DNA from: G965212025 sp965237985 | GTDB taxonomy: Bacteria; Pseudomonadota; Gammaproteobacteria; Poriferisulfidales; Oxydemutatoraceae | Direction of reading: 5' to 3' | Length of the DNA stretch: 64,000 nt | Assembly (NCBI GenBank): GCA_965237985.1 | Contig: OZ250161.1 | Coordinates: 1,798,001 to 1,862,000 of the forward strand | Part shown: positions 1-9,119 of the stretch, in pieces | Numbering within the stretch: the stretch's first letter is position 1 | Layout of the letters: each line of letters begins with the position of its first letter | Notes under the pieces: generated by a model | Database searches by the model: none | What the model saw: the letters and a program-made list of their open reading frames with translations, nothing else | Told to the model about the DNA's origin: nothing | Translations under genes and position numbers: made by a program

Positions 1-684
1 AAAAGACCTGAGCCGTTCTCGCTGGTAATCCTGCAAAGAGTTCCACGCAAGGGGTGTGCACAGCACTGTCAACACAATCCCGATGAGCAGCCACCGCCAG
101 GGGCACCCGGCGAGAAAAAACACGATGAGACCAGAGGCCATAATCAAAAGCGCAGTGCCCAGGTCAGGTTGTGCAGTTACCAGTGCCACAGGCAGGGCGA
201 TTAACGCCAGGGCGATCAGGAAACACCACTTGGACGAGGAAAAGCGTGAAAAAGTGAATAGCGAGGATAGGATCATTGGGGTGGTCAATTTGAGCAGTTC
301 GGATGGCTGTATGTTGAAAAAATGAAAATCAAGCCAACGTTGTGAGCCGTTAATTTCCGCCCCGAAATAAAACACCGCACAAGTCAACGACAGGCTGATG
401 AGGTAAAACCACGAGGCATAGCGCTTGAAAAAATGTGGCGATACCTGTGCCAGGAGAAAAAGCATGAAAAAGCCGACCAAAAGATGAGTTACCTGTCGCA
501 ATGCATAGTCTGGGTTTTGTCCGCTGGCGCTGTATAGCACGGCAACACCCACGATGGACAAAAACAAAAGCAACAGGACCATCGTGAAATCGATCGACAG
601 GAAGCGGCGGCCGGTCAAGGTAATGAGGTCGGCAAACCGGCCCCATGCGGGTTTTCTCAGCGCCTGCCTGTTGCTTAAAAGCAC
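1..684 (-). CDS. rodA: RodA, SEDS peptidoglycan glycosyltransferase (5' part, runs off the window)
   Basis: RodA polymerises lipid II into glycan strands in the elongasome, paired with PBP2 in the inner membrane. The minus-strand translation shows successive hydrophobic segments and the SEDS hallmarks GSQRWLDF..FNIQPSELLKL and ALVTAQPDLGTALLI. About 228 codons lie in the window; the usual 370 or so residues would continue below position 1. The frame is closed upstream by a stop near 709-711. The only reasonable start is a GTG at 682-684, because no ATG exists between that stop and the first conserved segment. It follows mrdA by about 10 bases, the standard PBP2-RodA pair, so the two are probably co-transcribed. 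Family identity is firm; the start is less certain. Confidence 0.9.
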   Translation of the reverse strand, partial: MLLSNRQALRKPAWGRFADLITLTGRRFLSIDFTMVLLLLFLSIVGVAVLYSASGQNPDYALRQVTHLLVGFFMLFLLAQVSPHFFKRYASWFYLISLSLTCAVFYFGAEINGSQRWLDFHFFNIQPSELLKLTTPMILSSLFTFSRFSSSKWCFLIALALIALPVALVTAQPDLGTALLIMASGLIVFFLAGCPWRWLLIGIVLTVLCTPLAWNSLQDYQRERLRSF

Positions 685-694
685 TGTTGGCGGT

Positions 695-2542
695 TCAGAT
701 CGGTTGCTTTACAGGAGAGGCCGGTTTTTTATTCAGCCAGGCATCCATAATTTTCCGTGCGGCGGGTGCCGCGTGGCGGGCGCCGCTGCCAGCGTGTTCC
801 ATGATGACCGCCACAACGATACGAGGGTCATATGCCGGTGCGAAAGTGATAAACAGGGAATGGTTGCGTCGATGCTTGGGTATCTCTTTTTCTTTGTGGT
901 CCTTGTCCCGATCAATCCTGGTGGTTTGAGACGTCCCGGTTTTGCTGGCCACCAAGTAAGTGATGCCGTTGCGCAAAGCACGGGCCGTTCCTTGCCGGTC
1001 ATGCACGGTATTGACCATCGCCTTTATGACGGCAGACCAATTTTCCGGTTTTAGGGAAATATTTCGGAAAATCTCGGGCTTGATTGGTGACCAGTCGTGC
1101 CGGTTGCTACGGATACCTTTGAGCAGATGGAGTTTGTAAACTACACCACGGTTGGCAAGTGCCATGGTCATTTGTGCCAATTGCAAGGGGGTTGCGGAAA
1201 GAAAAGACTGACCTATTCCTATCAACAGAGTTTCTCCCGGCATCCACGTCACCCCGTACGTTTTCAGCTTCCATTCCGCGGAGGGAACAAGCCCGGCGCT
1301 TTCGCCAGGAAGATCAATGCCGGTCTTTGTTCCCAGCCCAAAATTTTTCAGTGCTGGGTGAATATTTTTCATTCCCAAGCGGTTTGCCAGTTCGTAGAAA
1401 TAGTAATCACAGGACCGGCTGATCGCTTCATTCAGGCTGACAAGCCCGTGCCCACCTGGTTTCCAGTCGTAAAAGACCTGGCCGCTGCTTCCGGCGATGG
1501 TGTATACCTCTGCGGCGTACATGAATTCATCCACCTTGATCACCTCCGTCTCCAACCCCTGTAACGCAATAACCGGTTTGACAACGGAAGCCGGTGGGTA
1601 GGTCCCAGATATCGCACGGTTGAACAGAGGACCTCGAGAATCAGATTTGAGCAGATCGTAGCTATGTTTGTCCATGCCGCGGGAAAACCAGTTGGGATCG
1701 AAAGAAGGTTTGCTGACGAGAGCCAGGATTTCTCCGTTACGAGGGTCCAACGCGACCACTGCTCCCTCATAATCGCCAAGGGCAGCGTAAGCCACACTTT
1801 GCAGTTCAATGTCTATGGTGAGTTGCAAGTCGTTGCCTGGCAGCGGATTCTGTCCTCCAATCTGACGAATGACACGGCCGTGCGCATTGATTTCCACCTG
1901 TTGCATTCCGGGAAACCCGTGAAGCAATTTTTCGTATTGTTTTTCGATGCCGGTTTTCCCGGTCCGTCTGGTGGCAAGGTAAGTTGCCTTGTCGATTTTC
2001 TTGGCTTCGCTTCCGTTTATGTCGCCCATGTGTCCGGTGACATGTGCCAAAATCTCGGCATGGGGATAAAACCGCCCTTGGACACCCGCCATGTTGGCTC
2101 CGGCAAGCCGATGGGACCGGGCAGCAAGAGCCGCGACCTCCTCCTCCTGCAAAACATCTTTTAATACGAACGGTCTGTGGCTTCCGGGGCGAGAAAGATG
2201 CCTCCGTAACTTTGCGGTCTTCTTTTCATCCACAGTGATGATTTTTTGGATCCTGGTTAGTAGATCGTCCATGTTGTCAACCAGGGCAGGATGGATTTCC
2301 AATTGATACACCAGGCGGTTTTCGGCGATGCTTTTCCCATTTCGGTCATAGACTTTTCCGCGTGCCGGTGCCACGGATACATCGTGTATCCGGTTATTTT
2401 CAGACCACTTCTGATAATGTTCGTGATCGAAAAACTGGAGTTGCAGCAGGTAGGCGGAAAGCCCTGCGCAAACGGTAAACAGCAGCCCGAACAACAGCCA
2501 CAGCCGACGCATGAAAGTGAGATCAGGGGGAGGGCTGAACAT
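695..2542 (-). CDS. mrdA: Penicillin-binding protein 2, elongation-specific transpeptidase
   Basis: This class B PBP cross-links peptidoglycan during rod elongation with RodA. The 615 residues match the usual length. One N-terminal membrane anchor (about 12-33) precedes the PBP dimerisation domain (APARGKVYDRNG at about 58) and the transpeptidase domain. Catalytic motifs are visible: SxxK as S319-V-V-K322, the second motif as S377-C-D (E. coli PBP2 also has Asp here), and KTG at 534-536. It starts 3 bases after ppa ends and is followed at once by rodA, giving a probable ppa-mrdA-rodA transcription unit. Nothing suggests inactivation. Confidence 0.96.
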   Translation of the reverse strand: MFSPPPDLTFMRRLWLLFGLLFTVCAGLSAYLLQLQFFDHEHYQKWSENNRIHDVSVAPARGKVYDRNGKSIAENRLVYQLEIHPALVDNMDDLLTRIQKIITVDEKKTAKLRRHLSRPGSHRPFVLKDVLQEEEVAALAARSHRLAGANMAGVQGRFYPHAEILAHVTGHMGDINGSEAKKIDKATYLATRRTGKTGIEKQYEKLLHGFPGMQQVEINAHGRVIRQIGGQNPLPGNDLQLTIDIELQSVAYAALGDYEGAVVALDPRNGEILALVSKPSFDPNWFSRGMDKHSYDLLKSDSRGPLFNRAISGTYPPASVVKPVIALQGLETEVIKVDEFMYAAEVYTIAGSSGQVFYDWKPGGHGLVSLNEAISRSCDYYFYELANRLGMKNIHPALKNFGLGTKTGIDLPGESAGLVPSAEWKLKTYGVTWMPGETLLIGIGQSFLSATPLQLAQMTMALANRGVVYKLHLLKGIRSNRHDWSPIKPEIFRNISLKPENWSAVIKAMVNTVHDRQGTARALRNGITYLVASKTGTSQTTRIDRDKDHKEKEIPKHRRNHSLFITFAPAYDPRIVVAVIMEHAGSGARHAAPAARKIMDAWLNKKPASPVKQPI

Positions 2543-2545
2543 GCT

Positions 2546-3082
2546 TCAGTTTGGCGAACCGGAAGCACGTTCGCGGCATTCATTCAGAGCCTGGCAAATC
2601 TCCTCTACCCCCATCCAATTTTTGATCTTGACCCACTTTCCCGGTTCCAGTGCCTTGTAGTTCTGAAAAAAATGAACGATCTGGTCGAGTATTCCCTTGG
2701 GCAGTTCCTCGTAAGTGGCGACCTGGTCGTAACCGCTGTGCAGTCCCAGTGCCGGCACCGCCAGCACTTTTAGATCACGTCCTGCTTCATCGCTCATTTC
2801 CAGCCCGCCGACGGGTCGACCTGGCACTACTGACCCGATTTGAACGGGTGTGGGAGTCAGGATCAAAGCATCAAGGGGATCGCCATCCTCGGACAGAGTA
2901 TCCGGAATGAAGCCGTAATTGCAGGGATAAAACATCGGAACGTTGATAAAGCGGTCAACAAAAACCATGCCGCTGTTTTGTTCAATTTCATATTTTACCG
3001 GCGGCGAGAGTGCCGGAATTTCCACGACCACATTCAATCCATGAGGGTAATTCTTGCCCGGGCCAATTTTTTTTATATCCAT
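2546..3082 (-). CDS. ppa: Inorganic pyrophosphatase
   Basis: This soluble family I pyrophosphatase hydrolyses PPi released by biosynthesis. The 178 residues carry the signature DGDPLDAL with metal-binding aspartates, plus the family segments VEIPALSPPVKYE and MFYPCNYGFIPDT. An AGGAG ribosome site sits about 7 bases before the ATG. Only 3 bases separate it from mrdA, so it is probably the first gene of a ppa-mrdA-rodA operon. The length and all conserved blocks are normal. Confidence 0.97.
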   Translation of the reverse strand: MDIKKIGPGKNYPHGLNVVVEIPALSPPVKYEIEQNSGMVFVDRFINVPMFYPCNYGFIPDTLSEDGDPLDALILTPTPVQIGSVVPGRPVGGLEMSDEAGRDLKVLAVPALGLHSGYDQVATYEELPKGILDQIVHFFQNYKALEPGKWVKIKNWMGVEEICQALNECRERASGSPN

Positions 3083-3181
3083 TCAGTTACTCCTGGCACG
3101 CTTGTGTCGGGCTGTGGGCGTTCCGGGGCAGTCACCTTGAAACCTCACAATTCGGGGCACTGTTTTCTGAACAGGAGACGG

Positions 3182-3514
3182 CTATTGTGTTTTTTTGGAC
3201 CGGGATGCCACACCATCGACGAGTTTCTGCAACTCACCACTGTCAGACATTTCCAGCACGATGTCACAACCCCCGATCAATTTTCCGTCTATGAAAAGCT
3301 GTGGGAAAGTCGGCCAGTCGGAAAAGCCCGGGAGGTTCTGGCGCACATCATTGTCCAGAAAGATATTCACATAGGCAAAGGGCTGGCCACACTGCTGGAG
3401 TGCCTGCACGGTACGGCTGGAAAACCCGCATTGCGGCAACTGCGGCGTGCCTTTCATATAAACAATGATCGGGTTGCTGCCGACCTGCTCCTTGATTCTG
3501 TCCATTACATCCAT
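3182..3514 (-). CDS. grxD: Monothiol glutaredoxin, Grx4 type
   Basis: This 110-residue protein is a CGFS-type glutaredoxin. The family binds and transfers a [2Fe-2S] cluster with glutathione and BolA rather than acting as a dithiol reductase. Visible motifs are KGTPQLPQCGFS near residue 22-33, WPTFPQLFIDGKLIGGCD for the glutathione pocket, and a complete thioredoxin fold length. A GGAG lies a little far upstream of the ATG. It reads in the same direction as ppa, about 100 bases upstream of it. Confidence 0.96.
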   Translation of the reverse strand: MDVMDRIKEQVGSNPIIVYMKGTPQLPQCGFSSRTVQALQQCGQPFAYVNIFLDNDVRQNLPGFSDWPTFPQLFIDGKLIGGCDIVLEMSDSGELQKLVDGVASRSKKTQ

Positions 3515-3707
3515 AGTTAAACATTATCTCCTTTCAAGCTAAAACCGCGAGTGCCGCGGGGAACCGCAAGCCACGCGCCAGGTCCGCTTCATAAAGGCAA
3601 CATGTTAACCCGGTTTTGCTGTTGTTTCCCTAAGCTGCCGCATCACCCCCGGGTTCTGTGCAGACAGGAAGCAAGCGGTGCCACTGTTCATGGTGCCTCG
3701 TTTTCCT

Positions 3708-5405
3708 TTACTTTTGTGACGAGGTCGCGTCTTTGTGTGTTGTGTGCGGCGGGTGACCTTGTGTCGATGGTTCCGTTTCGCCGTAACCACCGCCACCGGG
3801 TGTTGAAATACGCAAGACATCCCCAGCGCATGCTGAAAAAGTTACTTTTCCAGGAAGTGGTTTTTCGTTGTGGCGGTTTTCGCCCTTTGCACCTGCTTTA
3901 CCTCCCGCCAGGCCCCATGGGGAGAGTCTGCGACGCTCGCTGAGTACAGTGACCGTGGTTGGGGAAAGGAACCCATATTCCCGAATGATGCCGTCGCCGC
4001 CGCGGAAGCGCCCACTACCACCAGAACCTGGGCGCAGAGCGTAGCGCAAAATGCGCAAGGGGTATTTCATTTCCAGCTCTTCAATGGGGGTGTTCAACGT
4101 ATTGGTCATGTGCGATTGCGTGCCTGCTCTCCCGTGGATGCCGTTTTTCGCTCCGCAGCCACCGGCGATGGTTTCGTAAATCGCCCAAGGGTTTTTTGCT
4201 GTTGCATTGCCCATCGCAATATTGTTCATGGTACCCTGGCTGGCTGCTACCTGCGAGTCGGGGATCGCCTGCCCCATTGCTCCGAGCATGCAGTCCACAA
4301 TGCGTGAGCTGGTTTCCACGTTTCCCGCCGCCACAGCAGCCGGGTAGCGGGCGTTGACTAAAGTTCCCTGGGGAGCTTTGATGGTGATTCCTGAAAATAA
4401 TCCGTGGCAGGTGGGTGCGTAATCAGGCATCAGGCAACGAAAAACATAATGCACTGCGGCTGTGGTGACCGGCAGAGGACAGTTCACGTTTCCGGCCACC
4501 TGTTTCGCAGTTCCCGCAAAGTCCACGACGAGGCGGGAATTGGCGTTTTTCAGCGTCACTTTGATGGGGATGTTTCGGTTTCCACTGCCATCATCATCGA
4601 GGTAATCCGTAAATTGCCAGCGACCTGCGGGTAATCGGGACAGTGTAGCGGCCGACAACCGTTCTCCGTAGGCGTAGAGCTTCTCAAGTGCCAGAAAATA
4701 TTTGTCAATGCCGAGAGTCTCTATCAAGGTGCGAAGTCTTTCCAGGCCATAAAGATTGGCACTGAATTGTGCGGCATAATCCCCGATTTCATTTTCCGGG
4801 TTACACGATCCCGCTGAGAAAACCGCGATTTTTTGTTTGTCCAGTTTGTTTCCCCGGGTAATCCATTGAGGTTTTATAAATACGCCTTCCTGTTCAATGT
4901 GGGAAGAAAGCGGCATGCCACCCGGGACAATGGCCCCAATATCGGCATGATGTGCGCGATTCACAACAAAGCCGAGCAGCTGACCGGAAATAAAAAGCGG
5001 CGCGACCAAAGTCACGTCCGGTAAATGGGTGCCGCCCCGGTATGGATCATTGAACACCAGCATCTTTCCGCTTTTCCATTCGAACTGCGAAACCAGTCCC
5101 AGTAATGCACATGCCATGCTTCCCAGGTGCACCGGGATGTGTGCTGCCTGCCCGGCAAGTTTGCCCTCGCTGTCAAAAACTGCACATGAATAATCGAGCC
5201 GGTCACGAATGTTGGCTGAAAAAGCAGTGCGTTTCAAGCGGCTGCCCATTTCATCACTGATCGCTGCCAGGCGCTGACTGAACAAACTTTGTTCGATTAC
5301 ATCCAGGGGTTTTTTCTCGTCTGTCGAGTGACTGGTCTGGTATCGACAACCTGGTTGTTCATGGTGTTTGCCCGGCGGGTGTTCGTTGCGGGGAGACGCA
5401 TTCAT
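3708..5405 (-). CDS. hyuB: Hydantoinase B / 5-oxoprolinase beta-type subunit (HyuB), without HyuA
   Basis: HyuB-family proteins form ATP-dependent hydantoinases or oxoprolinases with a HyuA partner and open cyclic amides such as N-methylhydantoin. The 565 residues show the family start block (ISDEMGSRLKRTAFSANI, about 50-67), the FNDPYRGGTHLPDV block, HHADIGAIVPGGM, and the C-terminal GGSGRFRGGDG. There is an N-terminal extension of about 35 residues before the first conserved block, so the true start could be further in. No hyuA is present on either side: grxD lies downstream and non-coding DNA upstream. The specific substrate cannot be read from sequence. Confidence 0.88.
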   Translation of the reverse strand: MNASPRNEHPPGKHHEQPGCRYQTSHSTDEKKPLDVIEQSLFSQRLAAISDEMGSRLKRTAFSANIRDRLDYSCAVFDSEGKLAGQAAHIPVHLGSMACALLGLVSQFEWKSGKMLVFNDPYRGGTHLPDVTLVAPLFISGQLLGFVVNRAHHADIGAIVPGGMPLSSHIEQEGVFIKPQWITRGNKLDKQKIAVFSAGSCNPENEIGDYAAQFSANLYGLERLRTLIETLGIDKYFLALEKLYAYGERLSAATLSRLPAGRWQFTDYLDDDGSGNRNIPIKVTLKNANSRLVVDFAGTAKQVAGNVNCPLPVTTAAVHYVFRCLMPDYAPTCHGLFSGITIKAPQGTLVNARYPAAVAAGNVETSSRIVDCMLGAMGQAIPDSQVAASQGTMNNIAMGNATAKNPWAIYETIAGGCGAKNGIHGRAGTQSHMTNTLNTPIEELEMKYPLRILRYALRPGSGGSGRFRGGDGIIREYGFLSPTTVTVLSERRRLSPWGLAGGKAGAKGENRHNEKPLPGKVTFSACAGDVLRISTPGGGGYGETEPSTQGHPPHTTHKDATSSQK

Positions 5406-5682
5406 GGTGTCTGTGAGCGGTTTGCGGACACAGGCATAAACAGCTGAAGCCGATGCTCAGGGTTCCTTCTTCATGGTCTACGGTCCACATGATCCTGTTT
5501 ACTTTTTCAGCCCATTGCTTCCCTGCTGGAATCTTTATTTCAGCCAAGAGGAATAAACTCCCAAAAAGCATAACACGAACGCCGCGGTCGGATCATCATT
5601 GTTGTTCCGGCAGCCAAGTGGTGTCTGAGCCGTGGCGGTTCGGAGTGTTTGCGCCCGTGCTGTTCGCCCACAGAAACATGGG

Positions 5683-5711
5683 ATGACAGGTGCTGTTTGT
5701 AGCACTATAAT
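5683..5711 (+). promoter_or_regulatory. Sigma-70-type promoter ahead of the small membrane ORF and puuD-like gene
   Basis: A perfect TATAAT (5706-5711) lies 17 bases after ATGACA (5683-5688), five of six matches to the -35 consensus. A start near 5718 would give a leader of about 45 bases before the GTG at 5765. It lies in the otherwise gene-free 360 bases between the divergent hyuB and the rightward genes. It was called by consensus matching only. Confidence 0.6.
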
Positions 5712-5764
5712 CCAGTGGGTTGGAATTCGAAGCAACACAGGAACGCAACACAGGGAGGTGCACA

Positions 5765-5842
5765 GTGAATCCGTTAGACTCTATTTTGGGAACCATTTGC
5801 AGTGGTTTTGTTTTGGCGGTTGTCATCGCCCTCATACTTTAA
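5765..5842 (+). CDS. Putative 25-residue membrane peptide upstream of the PuuD-like protein
   Basis: A GTG-initiated frame of 25 codons encodes MNPLDSILGTICSGFVLAVV and a final IALIL, essentially one hydrophobic helix after a short polar start. GGGAGG lies about 7 bases before the GTG, and a consensus promoter lies at 5683-5711. Its stop is 25 bases before the next gene's start, and that gene also encodes a membrane protein. This could be a small subunit or a leader peptide. No family is recognised. The well-placed ribosome site is the main reason to list it. Confidence 0.45.
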   Translation: MNPLDSILGTICSGFVLAVVIALIL

Positions 5843-5867
5843 GTGGTAACTTTCCGGAGGTACGACC

Positions 5868-6392
5868 ATGGAATTTAATTTAGCTCCACTCGTTGTCTGG
5901 CTGCATGTTCTGTTCGGTATCACTTGGATAGGACTGCTTTATTACTTCAATTTCGTGCAGGTACCTGCGGTTGGTGCGGCACTTGCCGACGAAGGAGGCC
6001 CGGGACCGGCGGGAATCAATAAATATGTAGCCCCACGGGCGCTGGCGTGGTTCAGATATTCGGCTTTGTTGACCTGGCTTAGTGGTGCAGTAGCGCTGGA
6101 GGCGTTGTGGCCGGGTCAAGGCTTTTTGCAGGCTTTTACTTTTTCCGGACCGCCTGGTGCGGTGTTGGGATTGGGTGCCTGGCTTGGGACGATTATGCTT
6201 TTCAATGTCTGGGGATTGATCTGGCCAAACCAGAAAAAGATTTTGGGGCTTGGAGGCACCAATGCCACGGCTGATGAAAAAGCCAAAGCCAAAAGAATCG
6301 CCCTGATGGCATCGCGCGCGAACACCCTGCTTTCCATTCCCATGATCATGTGCATGATTGGAGGGGGTGCGGGTCACGGGTTGCCTTTCTAG
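5868..6392 (+). CDS. Urate hydroxylase PuuD-like integral membrane protein
   Basis: The 174-residue protein has about four hydrophobic helices and resembles the membrane domain of PuuD urate hydroxylases (Urate_ox_N family). The start WLHVLFGITWIGLLYYFNFVQ region, a conserved RALAWFRYSA block and the MLFNVWGLIWPNQKK segment fit. The full PuuD also carries a C-terminal cytochrome c domain, and no CXXCH is seen here. This is therefore the short, heme-less form often left as a conserved hypothetical. GGAGG lies 10 bases before the ATG. A tiny membrane ORF precedes it and argD follows. Urate oxidation activity is not established for this short form. Confidence 0.7.
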   Translation: MEFNLAPLVVWLHVLFGITWIGLLYYFNFVQVPAVGAALADEGGPGPAGINKYVAPRALAWFRYSALLTWLSGAVALEALWPGQGFLQAFTFSGPPGAVLGLGAWLGTIMLFNVWGLIWPNQKKILGLGGTNATADEKAKAKRIALMASRANTLLSIPMIMCMIGGGAGHGLPF

Positions 6393-6483
6393 CCGGTCCA
6401 TCTTTTAAGCGGAAGCTTCTTTTTCCCAGTCAGCCGCGGGCTGATTCTCTGGTCCGGTGTTTTGCTCCGTTTAGCGCAAGACC

Positions 6484-7668
6484 ATGCAATGTACGAGTCT
6501 TTTTCAAAATTACCGGAGACTGCCTGTCGCTTTTGTTGAAGGTGAAGGTGCCTGGCTGTGGGATGAGGCTGGCAGAAAATATCTTGATGCACTGTCCGGT
6601 GTTGCCGTGTGTTCTTTGGGCCATGGTCACCCGGCGGTCAGCGCTGCGTTGTGTGCACAGTCCAAGAAACTAATTCACACATCCAATCTGTACGAGGTAT
6701 CTGCACAGGAAAAACTTGCGCAACAGTTGACTGCCATTGCCGGGATGGAAGTTGCGTTTTTCTGCAATTCAGGGACTGAAGCGAACGAAGCGGCGATTAA
6801 GCTGTCCAGGTTGGCTGCGCTGGAATTCGGCAATGAAGCTCCGGTCATCATCACCATGAATGGTGCTTTTCATGGCAGAACTTTCGGTGCTTTCAGTGCC
6901 GCCAACCCGAATAATTCCGAATACGGCCCCCTGTTGCCAGGCTTTTACGCAGTGCCTTTTCATGACACCGTGGCCCTGAGAGAGGCTGGTGAAAAAATCC
7001 CCAAGGTCTGTGCGGTGATGCTGGAGCCTGTGCAGGGTGAAGGGGGAGTGAGGCTGGCATCCGATGATTATTTGCGTGAGGTCCGTTCGCTTTGTGATGA
7101 GCGAGGCTGGCTGATGATATTGGATGAAGTGCAAACCGGCATTGGCAGAACCGGTGCTTGGTACTGCTTTCAGCACAGTGGCATCAAGCCGGATATATTG
7201 TGCACTGCCAAAGCGTTGGGTAATGGGGTTCCCATCGGCGCCTGCTTGGCGAGCCGTGAGCTTGCCAAGTTTTTGTCTCCAGGAAAGCACGGTTCAACTT
7301 TTGGTGGCAACCCGTTGTGTTGCGCCGCCGCGACTGTCGTATTGCAAACTATCGCGGACACCAACCTGGTTGTGCGGGCAGGTGAAGTCGGCAAAAAAAT
7401 CCTTGATCGTCTGGTGCAACTGCAAAAAGAATTCCAATGTATCGTGGATGTTCGCGGGCGTGGTTTGATGATTGGTATAGAGCTTTCCCGCCCATGTGGG
7501 GCACTGGTTCAGGCGGCCTTGGACGAGGATCTTTTGATCAATGTCACTGCAGGCAATGTCATACGTCTGTTGCCGCCTTTGATCATCAGTGATGCACAGG
7601 TGGATTTGCTTCTGGACAAACTACGGTTTCTGTTGAAAAAATTTGATGACCAGGAGGCCATGGCATGA
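6484..7668 (+). CDS. argD: Acetylornithine aminotransferase
   Basis: A class III PLP aminotransferase making N-acetylornithine in arginine synthesis. The 394 residues include NSGTEANEAAIKLSR for cofactor phosphate binding, the LDEVQTGIGRTG block, and the Schiff-base lysine at about 243 within TAKALGNGVPIG. The C-terminal RGRGLMIGIEL and VIRLLPPL blocks are typical. Its stop overlaps the argF start (ATGA at 7665-7668), implying translational coupling. Some family members also act on succinyl-diaminopimelate. The argF neighbour favours the arginine role. Confidence 0.95.
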   Translation: MQCTSLFQNYRRLPVAFVEGEGAWLWDEAGRKYLDALSGVAVCSLGHGHPAVSAALCAQSKKLIHTSNLYEVSAQEKLAQQLTAIAGMEVAFFCNSGTEANEAAIKLSRLAALEFGNEAPVIITMNGAFHGRTFGAFSAANPNNSEYGPLLPGFYAVPFHDTVALREAGEKIPKVCAVMLEPVQGEGGVRLASDDYLREVRSLCDERGWLMILDEVQTGIGRTGAWYCFQHSGIKPDILCTAKALGNGVPIGACLASRELAKFLSPGKHGSTFGGNPLCCAAATVVLQTIADTNLVVRAGEVGKKILDRLVQLQKEFQCIVDVRGRGLMIGIELSRPCGALVQAALDEDLLINVTAGNVIRLLPPLIISDAQVDLLLDKLRFLLKKFDDQEAMA

Positions 7669-8573
7669 CCCCACCTCGACATTTTCTCACTTTGAGTGAT
7701 TTGCATCCCGATGAACTGGATGCTCTTTTTGTTTCTGTGAAAGCATTAAAAAGCCTTCCTTCCGGCACTCAGCAACAGTCTCTTGCCGGTCGGCATCTGG
7801 TGATGTTGTTTGAAAAATCTTCAACCAGGACGCGAGTTGCTTTTGAAATTGCCATGCATGCGCTGGGCGGGCACACGACTTTCCTGAAAGGGGAAGACAG
7901 TCAGATCGGACAAGGCGAAACCTTGGCGGACACGGCACGTGTTCTTTCCCAAATGGCAGATGTCCTGGTAATCCGGACTTCAAGCCACGACCGGGTTGAG
8001 CAACTGGCGGCACACGCAGACATCCCAATCATCAACGGTCTCAGCGAATGCCATCATCCATGTCAGATTCTGGCTGATGTGTTTACTTATCAGGAATTGC
8101 GTGGTTCGATCCGAAATCGCAAAGTGGCATGGTTTGGCGATGGGAATAACGTCTGTAATTCGTACGTGGAAGCCGCGCGGGTTTTTGGTTTCCATTTGCA
8201 CATAGCCTGTCCGGAAAGCCATGAACCCTCCCTGGGACCTTTTGGAGATGGGAACGGTCAGGTAAAAATTACTCGTGACCCCGTTGTGGCGGCTCGCGAT
8301 GCCGACTTGGTGGTAACGGATACCTGGATGAGTATGGGAGACGAAGGGGAGAAAGAAGCGCGCATGAAAGTTTTTACACCCTATCAGGTGAACGAAGCGC
8401 TCATGAAACACGCCAAAGCGGATGCCTTTTTTATGCACTGTTTGCCGGCGCACCGAGGTTTTGAAGTCAGCGATGCAGTGCTCGATGGTCCGCAAAGTGT
8501 TGTCTGGCAGGAAGCGGGAAACCGCTTGCATACCCAGAAAGCGTTGCTGAAGTTTTTGTTGTCAGGTCAGTAG
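7665..8573 (+). CDS. argF: Ornithine carbamoyltransferase
   Basis: The enzyme forms citrulline from ornithine and carbamoyl phosphate in the cytoplasm. The 302 residues carry STRTR (53-57) for carbamoyl phosphate, HPCQ (131-134), DTWMSMGDE for ornithine binding and HCLPAHRG near the C-terminus. Length and motif order are normal. It overlaps argD by four bases and is the last gene of the pair. No arginine operator was identified. About 1.5 kb of decayed insertion-sequence DNA follows. Confidence 0.97.
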   Translation: MTPPRHFLTLSDLHPDELDALFVSVKALKSLPSGTQQQSLAGRHLVMLFEKSSTRTRVAFEIAMHALGGHTTFLKGEDSQIGQGETLADTARVLSQMADVLVIRTSSHDRVEQLAAHADIPIINGLSECHHPCQILADVFTYQELRGSIRNRKVAWFGDGNNVCNSYVEAARVFGFHLHIACPESHEPSLGPFGDGNGQVKITRDPVVAARDADLVVTDTWMSMGDEGEKEARMKVFTPYQVNEALMKHAKADAFFMHCLPAHRGFEVSDAVLDGPQSVVWQEAGNRLHTQKALLKFLLSGQ

Positions 8574-8789
8574 ACGGGGGGCAAGTTCTTTCGGCATTTC
8601 ATAAACGGATCCTGTGAGTGGTCTGCTTTCCCACCCAATCCACTGTTGCAGTCTGGTTTTTCCAGATCCGATTTTGATGACGGCTAAGCATGAAACGCAA
8701 ACGGTTTGCAGAAGAACCAATGATTTCCATACTGTAAGCGGAGTGAAGCGAGGATTGCTGACTTGGAGTTGCCAAGATCTTTGTTATGG

Positions 8790-8975
8790 TGATCGGGTGT
8801 CATACCTGTCCCTGAAGCAAGAGCGACGTCTGCCGTGGTGCACGTACGACACCAAGTGATACGGTCTGATCTTGTTCTGCCAGTGTGACTGTTTTTTTGC
8901 CCGCAGGTTCTCGAGTGTTGCTTTTTTCAGTGCCATTCCAGCCAACAATTTTTTCAGTTTGGCATTCCATCAGAC
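8790..8975 (-). pseudogene. Remnant resembling IS3-family OrfA
   Basis: The minus strand reads AKLKKLLAGMALKKATLENL followed by RAKK. This matches the leucine-rich coiled-coil end of IS3-family OrfA proteins (LKKLLA..MLD...LK..L.KK). An in-frame stop lies just before it and no helix-turn-helix start is left. It sits downstream of, rather than upstream of, the OrfB remnant on the same strand. The two fragments are therefore either from different copies or rearranged. Recognition is by pattern only. Confidence 0.4.
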
Positions 8976-9119
8976 AGCGTTATTTTTGGTTGCCTGAGCA
9001 GTGAGATTTCCGTGCCGCCCTGACTGACCAAGATGTTCCTGGTTTTTTGGACAGTTTGGCGGCTTTGTTCAAGGTGTATTGCGATTGCCAGGTCACACCG
9101 CCAGGTTCACCTGCAATGT

